In this document: piece by piece, positions 10,664 to 20,473 of the stretch
Layout of the letters: the number at the start of each line of letters is the position of its first letter
Position numbering within the stretch: position 1 is the stretch's first letter
Source of the DNA: Tridacna crocea
Taxonomy: Eukaryota; Mollusca; Bivalvia; Cardiida; Cardiidae
Assembly: GCA_943736015.1 (NCBI GenBank)
Contig: OX031068.1
Coordinates: forward strand, 25,366,296 to 25,430,295
DNA: 64,000 nucleotides
Direction of reading: 5' to 3'
The notes under the pieces: model-generated
The model's input: the letters and a program-made list of their open reading frames with translations, nothing else
The model's database searches: none
Told to the model about the DNA's origin: nothing
Position numbers and translations under genes: made by a program

Positions 10664-11108
10664 GCCGTAGGAATAGGGGGGGGGGGGCCCCCCCCCCCCC
10701 CCCCCCATAATTTGATCATCAACAAAATGACTGTGTCAGTGTTTAGCCAAGTATTGCTAGACAATCGTCATATATAAAGAAATGAAATAATAGTTCAAAG
10801 TAGCTTTCTGACGGTAGATACTCTGATAGAAAATTTCAAACGAATTAAAATAGTTCTAAGGTAACGGCGGCAAGCCACAGAAATTTTTCATCTACTTTTG
10901 GTATCTGACAGACACAAAACAATTTCTGACGTCATACTTCATTCAGTGTGATTTTATGCTTTATTTTTTCTCCAAATCTCATAATTCACCACATTGTTGA
11001 ACAAATTTCCTTCTGTTTGGACCCTAGTATGAGTAGATTGGTTATTTCCCACTACCTAACCTAATGCAATTATAGGCAAAATCTGGACTAGCCGATTCTG
11101 AAAATTTT

Positions 11109-11143
<35 letters not shown>

Positions 11144-11150
11144 CTCAAAT
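10664..11150. repeat. Block bounded by poly-G/poly-C tracts
   Basis: The left edge is GGGCCGTAGGAATA followed by a G run fused directly to a C run of nearly 20. The right edge is TTGGCG followed by about 30 C. About 420 bp of AT-rich, non-coding DNA lies between. It looks like one dispersed element with homopolymer ends; run lengths are unreliable in any assembly. Confidence 0.45.
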
Positions 11151-11520
11151 TGCTTCCTGTGAGGCAAAAGGAGAAATTGATCCTTGGCCACAATGTTTCA
11201 AAAATCTGGTCGGCTTTAGAGATGATAAAACCTACCTTCAGGGGGTACTAAGTTACATTTAAGGAACTGGCTTTTGTGTGAAATTAGTTTTTCGGGGCAT
11301 GTGGTTTTATTGGCAAAAGGAAACATGTGCTGGCAATTACCCTACTAGCCTAGTTTTTTAAATCTCCCGAATGTCACTCACTGTTTGGCTGAGTTGGCAG
11401 AATTTTGGTTTCTCAGTTTAGACAGCTTGAGATTTTTTCTCAAGACTCCCCTCCTACACACCCCTGGCTCTGAAAAAACTCTTTCACTGTTTTATCTTTT
11501 CATTGACAAAAATTCAATCC
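11151..11520. other. Unassigned spacer
   Basis: GGCAAAAGGAGAAATTGATC near 11163 recalls a B-type palindrome arm; otherwise nothing recognised. Confidence 0.4.
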
Positions 11521-11746
11521 TTAGCTCGTGACCAAGTGACAAATTTTAGACTAGTCCATATTGAAAGCATTTGCAGGCGACAAAATAGAAGTGACCGAAA
11601 ATTTTGAATTTGTTTTATGAAGGGTAGAAAACATTGTGGGAAAAGGAGAGAATGCTGGTTACCAGCATTTTCTCCTTTACCTCAATGTTTTCTAAAGCTT
11701 TTTTTCCAGGATGGTTTAAAGTCGGGATTGTGTGGTAAAGAGTTAA
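11521..11746 (-). mobile_element. Family A MITE, full length
   Basis: TTAG on the left, TTAA on the right, palindrome nearly intact. Confidence 0.88.
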
Positions 11747-11957
11747 TGCTTTCTACTATGCCAAACAAAATTTACTATTAAAATCAGGAAGAAAGAAAGG
11801 TTTTGAAAACATTGCCATTGTGGTAACAAGCACTGCTCCACAATGTTTTCCACCCTTCCCAAGATTAATTTCAGTTTTACATACATCTATATTGTTGTCT
11901 GCACATATATTTTCCATTTTAGAAAAGTTTAAAATTTTGTTGCTTGGTAAAGAATTG
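11743..11957 (+). mobile_element. Family A MITE, abutting
   Basis: Shares TTAA 11743-11746 with the copy on its left. The palindrome core is reduced to a short remnant (GTGGTAACAAGCACTGCTCCAC). Right target TTGA. Confidence 0.75.
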
Positions 11958-12053
11958 ACCAGATAGAAAAAATTTAGATTTTTCATAAGTTTATATAGCA
12001 TTTGAGATGAAATTAATGCAACCAAATGCAACCAAAGTGACAAAATTTGTCTA

Positions 12054-12279
12054 TTAACCCTTTACCCCATAAGGCATTTCTATGGTATCTCTAATTGACC
12101 CTAAATAACAGTAAGCATGAAGCCATTTCTTATGTGTATATGACACCTTTTGATAGTGTGGAAAACATTGTGGCAAAAGGTGAAATTGCTCATCATGAGC
12201 AATTTCACCTTTTGCCACAATGTTTTCCAAAGGCTTCTAGCAATGTGAAGAAATGAGTAACTATGGAGTAAAGCGTTAA
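12054..12279 (+). mobile_element. Family B MITE, full length
   Basis: TTAA both sides, perfect palindrome with centre GCTCATCATGAGC. Confidence 0.93.
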
Positions 12280-12300
12280 AGCAATCACTCCTTTTCCATG

Positions 12301-12668
12301 GTGTTTACATTATCTCCCGCTAGATGGCATTCTAAAAATACTCAACTGTCTGATATGGGCATCCTGGGTACAGAGCCGAACCACTTTCCTACGCGACAAC
12401 TGTTGCTTTGAATTTAAAACAAAAGAAGGTTTACCCAATAAAACGCTACCTCGTGCAATTCACTCAACTATGATCACCAGTTTAGAGAAATCTGTTGCTA
12501 AAGCAGGTCTCATTTCTCCTCAAACGTATTGATACGTAAAAGCTGTTTTCAGCATTGCTACTTTATAGAGCGTAACATTACAGTCAGTCCGCTTCCGGGG
12601 CTAGTAGTGATGCGTCATATAGGACAGTCGAATCTTCGAAGAATATAACATGCGCAGACAACGGTGGT
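12301..12668 (+). repeat. Dispersed repeat D, copy 1
   Basis: Aligns along its whole length with 17881-18261: shared blocks ATCTCCYGCTAGATGGC, GGGCATCCTGGGTACAGA, ACCACTTTCCTA, TAAAACKCTACCTCGTG and CATGCGCAGACAACGG. No terminal inverted repeat or coding frame is visible. Class unknown. Confidence 0.7.
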
Positions 12669-12834
12669 GTTTAAAAGGACTTCTTTGTCTTTTTGTAAGA
12701 TCTTTGCAATTGCATTGACACACTGGTTGTTTATCTAAGAGTGCCACAAGGGAGAAATGCTTTACACTTTACCAGATGCAATATTCATGCAGCTTGGCTG
12801 GAGATGCATTTTTGTTCTATATGAAGTTGCTTGT

Positions 12835-13083
12835 TTATCTCATTACCATACAACACAATTTAAGATAAATCCAAAGCATTTGTAAATGACAAAAGAAATA
12901 TGGCTCAAAAATGAAATTTGTTGTGGGAAGGGTTGGAAATATTGTGGGAAAAGGAGAAAATGCTGGTAACCAGCATTTTCTCCTTTTGCCACAATGTTTT
13001 CTACTTGTTCAAAGCCAAGTTTCAATTTATGAGTCATTTATTTTGTAGTCTGCAAATGATTTCAATTTGGACAAATTTGCCAG
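12835..13083. mobile_element. Family A MITE, double-right-half dimer
   Basis: Both sides of the palindrome carry the same half: AAATCCAAAGCATTTGTAAATGAC on the left is the inverse of GTCTGCAAATGATTTC plus TTTGGA on the right. An ordinary copy has two different halves. It therefore looks like a recombinant of two opposite copies joined at the palindrome. Confidence 0.7.
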
Positions 13084-13807
13084 AAAATAGGCAGGGGCTT
13101 TATCAATAAATATGTCCTTTTTTGACCACAGGGGCCATTAAAAAAAACTTGACGGCATTTTTGACCAATAACAAATCTCTATCCATTCATTTGTTATCAG
13201 TACCAAAAAAGTAGGTCAAACTTAACCAGCTCGTTCAGCTACGCAGAACAATACAAGCAATTTATCCTTTCTTTGCATATTTTCAAAGGTCATCTGCCAA
13301 AAACAAAAATAATAGATAATGAGTGTAAGGATTCTTCATAATTTTGGCCTGTCTCCTTCCATGGTGTCTAGACAGTATTGATAAATATTCATTTCTGAGA
13401 AGATTTAACAACCTTTAAGTCTATCTGTCCTTATTGAACATTGGTAAGGAGAGTATTACAGGCTAAAACATAGACCTTTGCACTTTGCAACAAAGAGATA
13501 TATGCTTCTACTCAGGGTCCAATTCAGACCAATGACCTCCTTAGTTTCAAACACCATATAATACTGAGCTACCATCTTTCAATCAGGAAAGAACTAAAAA
13601 TTAATCAAGATTGTAAATGCATCCTGCACATACAAAATACATGTTCTTTTGGATAAAATAAGCATAAGACCTGTAGTCTTACCAAACAGCATGATGAAAT
13701 GAAATTTGGCCATTGACTGATTTAGCTGTTGGAGATGAGATCTTTATGGGATTAATATCCTTTTCTTAGATTTGGTCCATTCATTCTGTGCATCACTGTA
13801 TGAGCCA
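13084..13807. other. Unassigned spacer
   Basis: One of the longest stretches free of identified repeats. Stops in all frames, no splice-framed exon seen. Confidence 0.5.
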
Positions 13808-13978
13808 TTTACCTCTTACCATGCAATACCAAGTTTCAGGAATCCTTCTGAAGAAAGCTTGAAGGAAGATTGTAGGAAAATGCTGGTTCCTAACATTTTC
13901 TCTACTTCCCACAATGTTTTCTAACATATTGAAGTTAGGTCCCATCATTTGAGCCACATCTAATTTATCATAATTTTG
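13808..13978 (+). mobile_element. Family A MITE, right end lost
   Basis: Left end, worn palindrome (GGTTCCTAACATTTTCTC) and part of the right block. Confidence 0.65.
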
Positions 13979-14001
13979 TTGAAATAAATTTTTATCTTTC
14001 A

Positions 14002-14028
14002 CCCCCCCCCCCCCCCCCCCCCCCCAAA
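14002..14028. repeat. Poly-C tract
   Basis: An uninterrupted run of more than 20 C followed by A, directly before a Helentron-like element. Run length should be treated as approximate. Confidence 0.8.
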
Positions 14029-14040
14029 AAAAATCTATTT

Positions 14041-15273
14041 TTAGCTCCACTGGCCAAAGGCCAGCGGGCTTATGTCATGGCCCGGTGTCTGTCGTGCGTC
14101 TGTCCGTCTGTGCGTGCATGCGTGCGTTAACTTTTATTTCAAACATCTTCTTCTCTGAAACTACCCATCCAATTTTGACGAAACTTCACAGAAATGATCC
14201 TGCCATGGTCCTTTTCAGAATTCCTTGAAAGAATTGTATTCCTTCAAAAACTCTGGTTGCCATGGCAACAAAACTGAAAAATATTGAAAATTTTTTGGCA
14301 TGTAGCTTTATCTAGTGGACCTCTACCAAGTTCCTTCAAATAATAGCCCTGGGGTCAAAATTGGCCCCACCCCGGGGGTCACAAGTTTTATATGGGCTTA
14401 TATAGGGAAAACTTTAAAATCCCTTTGGTACCTAGCCATAGGGCCTAGGGCTACCAAATTTGGCATGTAGCTTTATCTAGTAGACTTCTACCCAGAGTGC
14501 CCAAATGATAGCCCAGAGGTCAAATTTGGCCCGGCCCCGGGAGTCACAAGTTTTATATGGGCTTATATAGTGAAAACTTTAAAAATCTTTTCGTAGCAAG
14601 CCATAAGGCCTAGGGCTACTCAATTTTGCATCTAGCTTTATCAAGTAGTTGTCTACAAAAGGTGCCCAAATTGTAGCCTTGGGGTCAAATTTGGTCCTGT
14701 CCTGGGGGTCACAAGTTTTACATGGGCTCATAATGGGAATTTTTTAAAAATCTACTTGTAACTAGCCATAAGGCCTAGGGCTATCAAATTTTGCATGTAG
14801 CTTTATCTAGTGGGCCTCTACCAGGAAGGCCCAAATTATAGCTTTAGGGTCAAGTTTGTCCCCACACCAGGGGTCACAAGTTTTACATGGGCTTTTGTGG
14901 TGAAAACTTTCTAATTCATCTTGTTACTAACCATAATAAAGACTAAGGACCACTAAATTTAGCCCTGTCTCATGGATTTTATGTTTTACAGGGCCTTTTA
15001 TTGAGAAAACTTTGAAAATCTTCTTGTTTATAACCACACATTCTAGACCTGTATTATTTGGTATGGGGCTTTATCTTGTAGACCTCCACCAGGATTCAAG
15101 TAATTATAGCTTTGTGGTCAAAATTAAATTTGCCCAGGGATCACAACTTTTTTGTAGGTTTTTATGGAAAAATGATTCTAATCATGTCCTCAAGTTTGAA
15201 ACCAGTTGGCCAAATAATGTAATGTTTGGCTTGTAGTGTTTTTACGAATTAGCCAGTGGAGCGATACAGGGCA
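14041..15273 (+). mobile_element. Helentron-like element H1, copy 1, 3' end clipped
   Basis: Starts TAGCTCCACTGGCCAAAGG, has a TCTGTCCGTCTGTGCG tract, then tandem units of 165 bp (GGCCTAGGGCTACYMAATTT at 14442, 14607, 14772). It ends at AGCCAGTGGAGCGATACAGGG, the inverse of the 5' end. The last part of the 3' hairpin and TCTTGTT are missing. No protein coding. Confidence 0.75.
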
Positions 15274-15415
15274 ATCCAGTACAGCCATGAGTGAAAATAT
15301 TACCAATGATATTCACTCAATGAAATAAATTTCGATCTTTCACCTGGGGTGTGCCACGAGTGAAAATATTACAGATGGTGGTCACGCGATGAAATAAATT
15401 TTGATCTTGCACTGA
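15274..15415 (+). repeat. Two-unit tandem repeat, about 65 bp
   Basis: GAGTGAAAATATTAC...GAAATAAATTTYGATCTT is repeated twice. The end of the unit also precedes the element at 13979-14000 (GAAATAAATTTTTATCTTTC), so H1 probably inserted into this array. Confidence 0.6.
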
Positions 15416-15459
15416 AAAAAATAATATCCTCTATTTATCATCATGTAAACACAGGTTTT

Positions 15460-15960
15460 TAGCTCACCTGAGCACAACATTCTGAAAGGGAGCTTTTAGG
15501 ATCCCCCGGTGTCTGTCGTCTGTCATGCGTCATCAACAATTCTTTAAACATCAACTCCTCCTAAACCGCTGGGCCAATTTGGACCAAACTTGGCTGGAAT
15601 GTTCCTTGGGAGGACCTCTTTAAGAATTGTTCACAGAATTTGATTCAGTCAAATGGCAATCAAATGGAATTTTTTAGCAAATTCTTTAAAAATCTTCTTC
15701 TCTGAAACCACTGGCCAGATTTTAAAATAATTTCACAGAGATGTTCTTTGGGTGACCGTTTTCAAATCTTGTTGGTGAAATTTTGATTCGTCAAGAAACA
15801 TGGCTCTGGTGAATGGGGGCTACTTGCACAATATGGACATGAAGAAATTCTTGAAAATTCTTCTTCTCTGAAACTGCTGGTCAGATTTTAAAACAATTTC
15901 ACAGAAATGTTCTTTGAATGACTCTTTTCAAAAATTGTTCAGGAAATTACATGCACCTAG
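15460..15960 (+). mobile_element. Helentron-like element H3, 5' part
   Basis: Starts TAGCTCACCTGAGCACAAC. Matches 57549-58000 in CATCAACTCCTCCTAAACC and in the GAATGGGGGCTACTTGCAC internal units. It fades out near 15960 with no 3' terminus. Confidence 0.7.
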
Positions 15961-16036
15961 TTAAGCTCCTGTTCAGTTTTGCAACAGTTCACTGTTGCAG
16001 TTGTTCTGGTGAAATTCTGAAATACATGTATGTCTA

Positions 16037-16149
16037 AAAGGATAGAAAGAATTGTGGGTAATAGACTCAAAGCATTTTGCAGACAGCATAAAATGACTGT
16101 ATATCAAAAAATGAAACTAAAGTTATCAGGATTGTTGGTAAAGGATTAA
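16037..16149 (-). mobile_element. Family A MITE remnant
   Basis: GGATAGAAAGAATTGTGGG, AAAGCATTTTGCAGACAGC and GGTAAAGGATTAA are family A blocks, but rearranged and without the palindrome. Confidence 0.4.
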
Positions 16150-16582
16150 TATTAGTGAATCCCCAAACTGCTGCAGAGAAAAAATATAAAATTCCAGCCA
16201 TTGGTAAGAAATTCCTCTATTGCTATTTCAATAACCTTTCCACTAGTAATGGAAAACTCATGGTATCAGACAGTGCAGATCTAACATAAGAATGCACATT
16301 GTATGCAATCCGATACAAAGAGTTACATTGTTTGCAAAACCACATCCAGTCATCCTTAGCAGTCTAAGGGTAAAGAGTTCACCTGCAATCTGTTTCCTGT
16401 ATTCAACAGGTAGGCATAGGTAGAGATAATGAGAACTCATAAGCCAGATCAGCTTACCTGGTGTGTTAGTCTTCTAACTGGGTCTTAAAGTGCTTCTGTG
16501 AGTCATCCGGGAAGTGTCTTGTCTGGGCTTCTGTGTGTAAAGTGGTTTCTCCCCATCCTGCCAAATAAATAAAATAAAACTT
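16150..16582. other. Unassigned spacer
   Basis: No repeat or exon recognised. Confidence 0.45.
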
Positions 16583-16805
16583 TTAACTCGTTACCAGACG
16601 ACAATATTTTAGGCTTGTCCAAATGGAAAGCATTTCCAGACGACAAAATAAATATGACTGAAAATTTGAAGTTTGTTTTATGAAGGGTAGAAAACATTGT
16701 GGGAAAAGGAGAAAATGCTGGTTACCAGCATTTTCTCCTTTTCCCACAATGTTTTCTAAAGGCTTCTTTCTCAGGGGCGTCAAAAGTAGGGATTGTGTGG
16801 GTTAA
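16583..16805 (-). mobile_element. Family A MITE, full length
   Basis: TTAA both sides, perfect palindrome. A few bases are missing just inside the right end (GTGTGGGTTAA). Confidence 0.92.
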
Positions 16806-16828
16806 ACTTATTTCGTCTTGTCAGATAG

Positions 16829-16880
16829 TTTAGATCCAATGTCAGACTGCACATTCTGTGCTGTCTGATCTTGATACTAC
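16829..16880. repeat. Short GATCAGACTGCAC palindrome element
   Basis: TAGATCCAATGTCAGACTGCACA, then TGTGCTGTCTGATCTTGATAC: a clear inverted repeat with arms over 20 nt. Confidence 0.75.
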
Positions 16881-16920
16881 TAACCGCAAAGCTCTTCAAG
16901 TTGCACTTAGCAGCCAAAGG

Positions 16921-17150
16921 TTAACAATTTACCATAATTATAATCCCATGATTCTTAGACCAATAAAGCTTCTAAGTCAGCAGTGTGGGAAAAAGGAGAA
17001 AATGTGCTAACTAGCATTTTCTCCTTTTTCTACAATTTTTCCTTCTCCTTTTAAAATCAACTTTGATCATCAGCTTTGATCATTTCAACCACACTGAATT
17101 TACCACCTGTAAATGTGAACAATTAGGCGTGGCTTGATGTGTGGTAAGTC
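16921..17150 (+). mobile_element. Family A MITE, diverged
   Basis: TTAA on the left; palindrome still pairs (GAAAATGTGCTAACTAGCATTTTC). The right end is ill-defined. Confidence 0.7.
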
Positions 17151-17180
17151 TGTGAGGTAGTCTTACAATGAGTTAAGAGT

Positions 17181-17412
17181 CTGACCCTTTACCCCGTAAG
17201 GCATTGCTATGGTATCTGTAATTGACCCTATAAAGTAACAGCAAGGATGAAGCCGTTTCTTATGTGTATATGACCCCTTTTGATAGTGTAGAAAACATTG
17301 TGGCAAAAGATAAAATTGCTAGTCACGAGCAATTTCACCTTTTGCCACAATGTTTTCCAAAGGCTCCTGCATCCAATGTGTAGAAATGAGTATCTATGGA
17401 GTAAAGGGTTAA
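17181..17412 (+). mobile_element. Family B MITE
   Basis: The left target is decayed (TGACCC), the right one is TTAA. Palindrome centre GCTAGTCACGAGC. First of three abutting elements. Confidence 0.88.
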
Positions 17413-17597
17413 ACATTTACTGTAAGATGCTGACTTCTGGGCAAGAAGCCTATCGAGAATATTACAGTAAGGAAAGGAGAAAATACTGGTTACCATTTAA
17501 CTCTGTTAAAGAAAAGTTGCACCATTTTAGTCAAATTGAAATTGCTGTCTGCAATTGCTTTCAATTTGGACAAGGCTACGATTTCATTGTCTGTTAA
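17409..17597 (+). mobile_element. Family A MITE, one arm deleted
   Basis: Shares TTAA with both neighbours. The left arm runs to GGTTACCATTTAACTC and the right arm is gone. Confidence 0.78.
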
Positions 17598-17804
17598 CCC
17601 TTTACCAGACAATCCCTAACTTTTGACGCCCCTGAGAAAGAAGCCTTTAGAAAACATTGAAGGAAAAGGAGAAAATGCTGGTAACCACAATGTTTTCTAC
17701 TCTTCACAAAACAAATTTCAAATTTTCAGTCACTTTTATTTTGATGTCTGCAAATGCTTTCAATTTAGACAAGTCTATAATTTTGTCATTTGGAAATGAG
17801 TTAA
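17594..17804 (+). mobile_element. Family A MITE, right arm deleted at centre
   Basis: Intact ends. The palindrome jumps from GCTGGTAACC straight to ACAATGTTTTC, a deletion of about 19 nt. The reverse copy at 50505 shows almost the same junction. Confidence 0.9.
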
Positions 17805-17880
17805 AGTGTTAACTCTGTCCTTTCAGACTCATCTATACTGGACCAAAGGCAATCAGCTTTGAAGACTCTAATATAATTTG

Positions 17881-18261
17881 TTGTTTTTGAAATGGTTAAT
17901 GAGCATTATCTCCTGCTAGATGGCGTTCTATAAATACACATGTATGTTATCAAATTTGGGCATCCTGGGTACAGAACTGAACCACTTTCCTATGAGACAA
18001 CTGTTACTTTGAATTTCAAACTAAAATAAACATTTACTCAATAAAACTCTACCTCGTGGGATTCACTCGGCTATGATCAGCAGTTTAGAGAAATCTGGTG
18101 CTAAAACAGGCCAGATTTTTCCTCAAACATATTGATAAAAACCATTTTCTCCATTGCTACTTTATAGCTTGTATTACTAGAGTCTACCTGATATCGAGGC
18201 TAGTGATGCGTCCTATAAGACAGGTCGAATCTTCAAAGAATTTGACATGCGCAGACAACGG
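17881..18261 (+). repeat. Dispersed repeat D, copy 2
   Basis: Second copy of the 370-bp repeat at 12301-12668, same orientation, perhaps 80-85 percent alike by eye. Confidence 0.7.
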
Positions 18262-18311
18262 GTTAATGAGGCACAGGATTACAGCATGAAATGAAAGTGT
18301 TGTCCATAAAG

Positions 18312-18534
18312 TATAACTCATAACCAAATGGCAAAATTTTAGGTTTATCCAAATCGAAAGCAGACGAAAAATAAAAGTGACTGAAAATTTGAAATTTGTT
18401 TAGTGAATGGTAGAAAACACTGTGTAAAAAGGAGAAAATGCTAGTAACCAGCATTTTCTATTTTTCTCACAATATTTTCTAAAGGCTTCTTTCTCAATTT
18501 TGTCAAAAGTAAGGATTGTGTGGTAATGGTTTGA
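18312..18534 (-). mobile_element. Family A MITE, diverged
   Basis: Left end ATAACTCATAACC, right end TTTGATG. Palindrome mostly retained, with forward-type centre (GCTAGTAACCAGC), another centre/orientation mismatch. Confidence 0.8.
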
Positions 18535-18977
18535 TGATATTTTGTTACCTGGTTCCAAGAGGAATTAGGTACTTTAGCCCCCAGTCGCTTTTAGGGAGAA
18601 TCTGATTCATGGAAACACAGTTACAGATCATACCATGCATAGATGTAACTTCTATTACGCACACCACGCAAGTGCATTATGTAAAAAAATCGAGAATAAG
18701 TCGTAGGTTGTCTCTTTTCGCGTATTTTTCGGTTTGGACCTTTTCTAAAACAGCCAAGATCAGAAATATCTTGATATTACGGCTCCAATTCCATTTGGCT
18801 GATTCCTAATTGCTCTCATCACCTGCCTCAAAAATGGCCATTTTCGGTGTGTGTATAATTTACTTTTTCCTGGTTACGCCTATGTCATGGTCTCTGAGGA
18901 ACTGACTCTTTTTACAAAGAAATCTATAATTTATAGGATGAAGGCCCCATACAAATCTGTAAGATGAGGAAATTGTA
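18535..18977. other. Unassigned spacer
   Basis: A 66-codon frame at 18609 shows no motif. No repeat recognised. Confidence 0.4.
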
Positions 18978-19045
18978 GGTTTACTTCAAAAACCTCGTAA
19001 CTACAGCTTGTAATAAGCTGTAGTTACGGGTTTTCGAAGTAAACC
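18978..19045. repeat. Isolated 68-nt hairpin
   Basis: GGTTTACTTCAAAAACCTCG pairs with CGGGTTTTCGAAGTAAACC, and the stem continues TAACTACAGCTT/AAGCTGTAGTTA to a 5-nt loop. Arms of about 31 nt have only two mismatches. It is unrelated to the MITE palindromes and appears once in the window. Confidence 0.8.
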
Positions 19046-19079
19046 CACAAAAACTATATTGCTGTGCTTACCAATTACT

Positions 19080-19218
19080 GGCTTTGTCTCTTTTTCTGAT
19101 ATGTTTTCTACTCTTTCGTAGACAGACAATTCCATCATTTGAGCCATGAATGATTTTTTGGCCATCATACTTTTGATGTGGTCAAGTCTAACATTTTATG
19201 TAAAGTGTGCAAAGAGTT
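19080..19218 (+). mobile_element. Family A MITE, right half, degenerate
   Basis: TGTTTTCTACTCTTTC, CATCATTTGAGCCATG, GGTCAAGTCTAACATT and GCAAAGAGTTA follow family A order without the left half. Confidence 0.5.
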
Positions 19219-19433
19219 ATCTTTGGTCAATTTTGATAGGGAATTAACCACCAAGACACAGTTACAGACTTAGGTGTAATCTCTAAGGACTTAACACAGA
19301 TAAGATGTAGATAAAGCTGAGATAACCCTATTAAATGTCAAGATCAGCTTCTATGATAAAGGATTAAGAGGGGTGGCATCTTTACAAGATTATTGAGTCT
19401 GATAACATAGTATTAAGACTTAGCAATCCTTAC

Positions 19434-19649
19434 CATTGTATGCCAGTATCTGCACATTCTTTGTAGAGTATTCTAAGTACTTTATTCCAAGTTCTTGGAA
19501 CACTTGGAGTTTTATACATAACTTTCCTGAGAGAGTCACTAGTAATCACTGCTGAAGGCATATAACATCTTCCACTCTTTGTATAGTCATTAAGATCACA
19601 TGTCCAGATTGGCCAGTCAAATATTGTATAATATTTTATTTCACTGTTA
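19434..19649 (-). CDS. Candidate internal coding exon, function unknown
   Basis: The minus strand is open for about 72 residues (EIKYYTIFDWPIWTCDLN... to ...ECADTGIQ) between an acceptor-like CCCAATAACAG (exon from 19649) and a good donor ATG|GTAAGG (intron from 19433). Residue use is balanced, with several Trp, Tyr, Cys and charged residues, unlike the repeat shadows around it, and no repeat overlaps it. I do not recognise the family. Phase: one base completes a split codon at the 5' side and two bases are left over at the 3' side. A MULE-like element starts some 40 bp upstream, inside the presumed intron. A chance frame with chance splice sites remains possible. Confidence 0.4.
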
Positions 19650-19691
19650 TTGGGATTTTTTCTTTTCAATTGTTATTGTCTCCTGCCGAAG

Positions 19692-20056
19692 CATCCTCGG
19701 ATACCCCGGGGTCTCCCTATTTGCTACGCTACAAATAGACCCCTGGGACAATTGATTGAATTTCCCTCGCTATGCCGCTGGCCGAATGCTGGCTTTTCAT
19801 TGGTTCCATCATCATTTTGTGATGGGCGAGTGGACTGTACGCTATGACGTTTCGTATCGATTTTCGGCGGCTCGCTGTACCACTGGCCGAATGCTCGCTT
19901 TTCATTGGTTCCATCATCATTTTGTGATGGGCGAGTGGACTGTACGCTATGACGTTTCGTATTGATTTTCGGCGGCTGATTCAAAGTTTTATTAGTCAAT
20001 TGTCCCAGGGTCGATGTAGCGTAGCAAATAGGGAGACCTCGGGGTATCCGAGGATG
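19692..20056. mobile_element. MULE-like TIR element M1, long form
   Basis: Inverted ends of about 62 bp starting CATCCTCGGATACCCCG (right end as its complement), flanked by a perfect 9-bp duplication CTGCCGAAG (19683-19691 and 20057-20065). Inside, a 105-bp unit beginning CTGGCCGAATGCT is tandemly duplicated (19778 and 19883). The 128-codon minus frame here is a product of that duplication. 9-bp duplications and long TIRs point to Mutator-like MITEs. Confidence 0.88.
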
Positions 20057-20344
20057 CTGCCGAAGGCTGAGGGATATAGTTTGGCATTTTCCATCCATCC
20101 ATTGGTCCATCTTTCTGCGGTCGCCTGGGACAATATCACCAATACCACTGGGAGAATTTTGAGGTATGCCATGGTGTACATTTTTTTAAAAAGTCTGTAC
20201 TGGTTGGGGATGTAATTTCAACAAAATTGCTTGTTTAAGACAATAAGAAAAATGTTATTGCAATTGGCCGTTTGCATTGTACAGGTGACTCAATGGGCTA
20301 AGTCAATGTCGCTTGATCAGTGGATTATCATTTGTAGAACACAT

Positions 20345-20473
20345 ATTAAAACATTGAAAGGAGCACATACTGGTAATCATAACATTTTCTTCTTTTCTCA
20401 CTGTTTCGAACCCTTTTAAAGGCAAATCCATCATTTGACCTGCATTCATTTTGTGTTCCGAAAATGCTGTAAG
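20345..20473 (+). mobile_element. Family A MITE remnant cut by a TIR element
   Basis: ACTGGTAATCATAACATTTTC, CATCATTTGACCTGC and TCATTTTGTGTTCCGAAAATGC are family A blocks, interrupted by M3 at 20474. Confidence 0.5.

Noticed and set aside
19724-20110. 128-codon minus frame with internal repeat
   Set aside because: The repetition is the 105-bp duplication inside a MULE-like MITE; both strands are open, as expected from composition.
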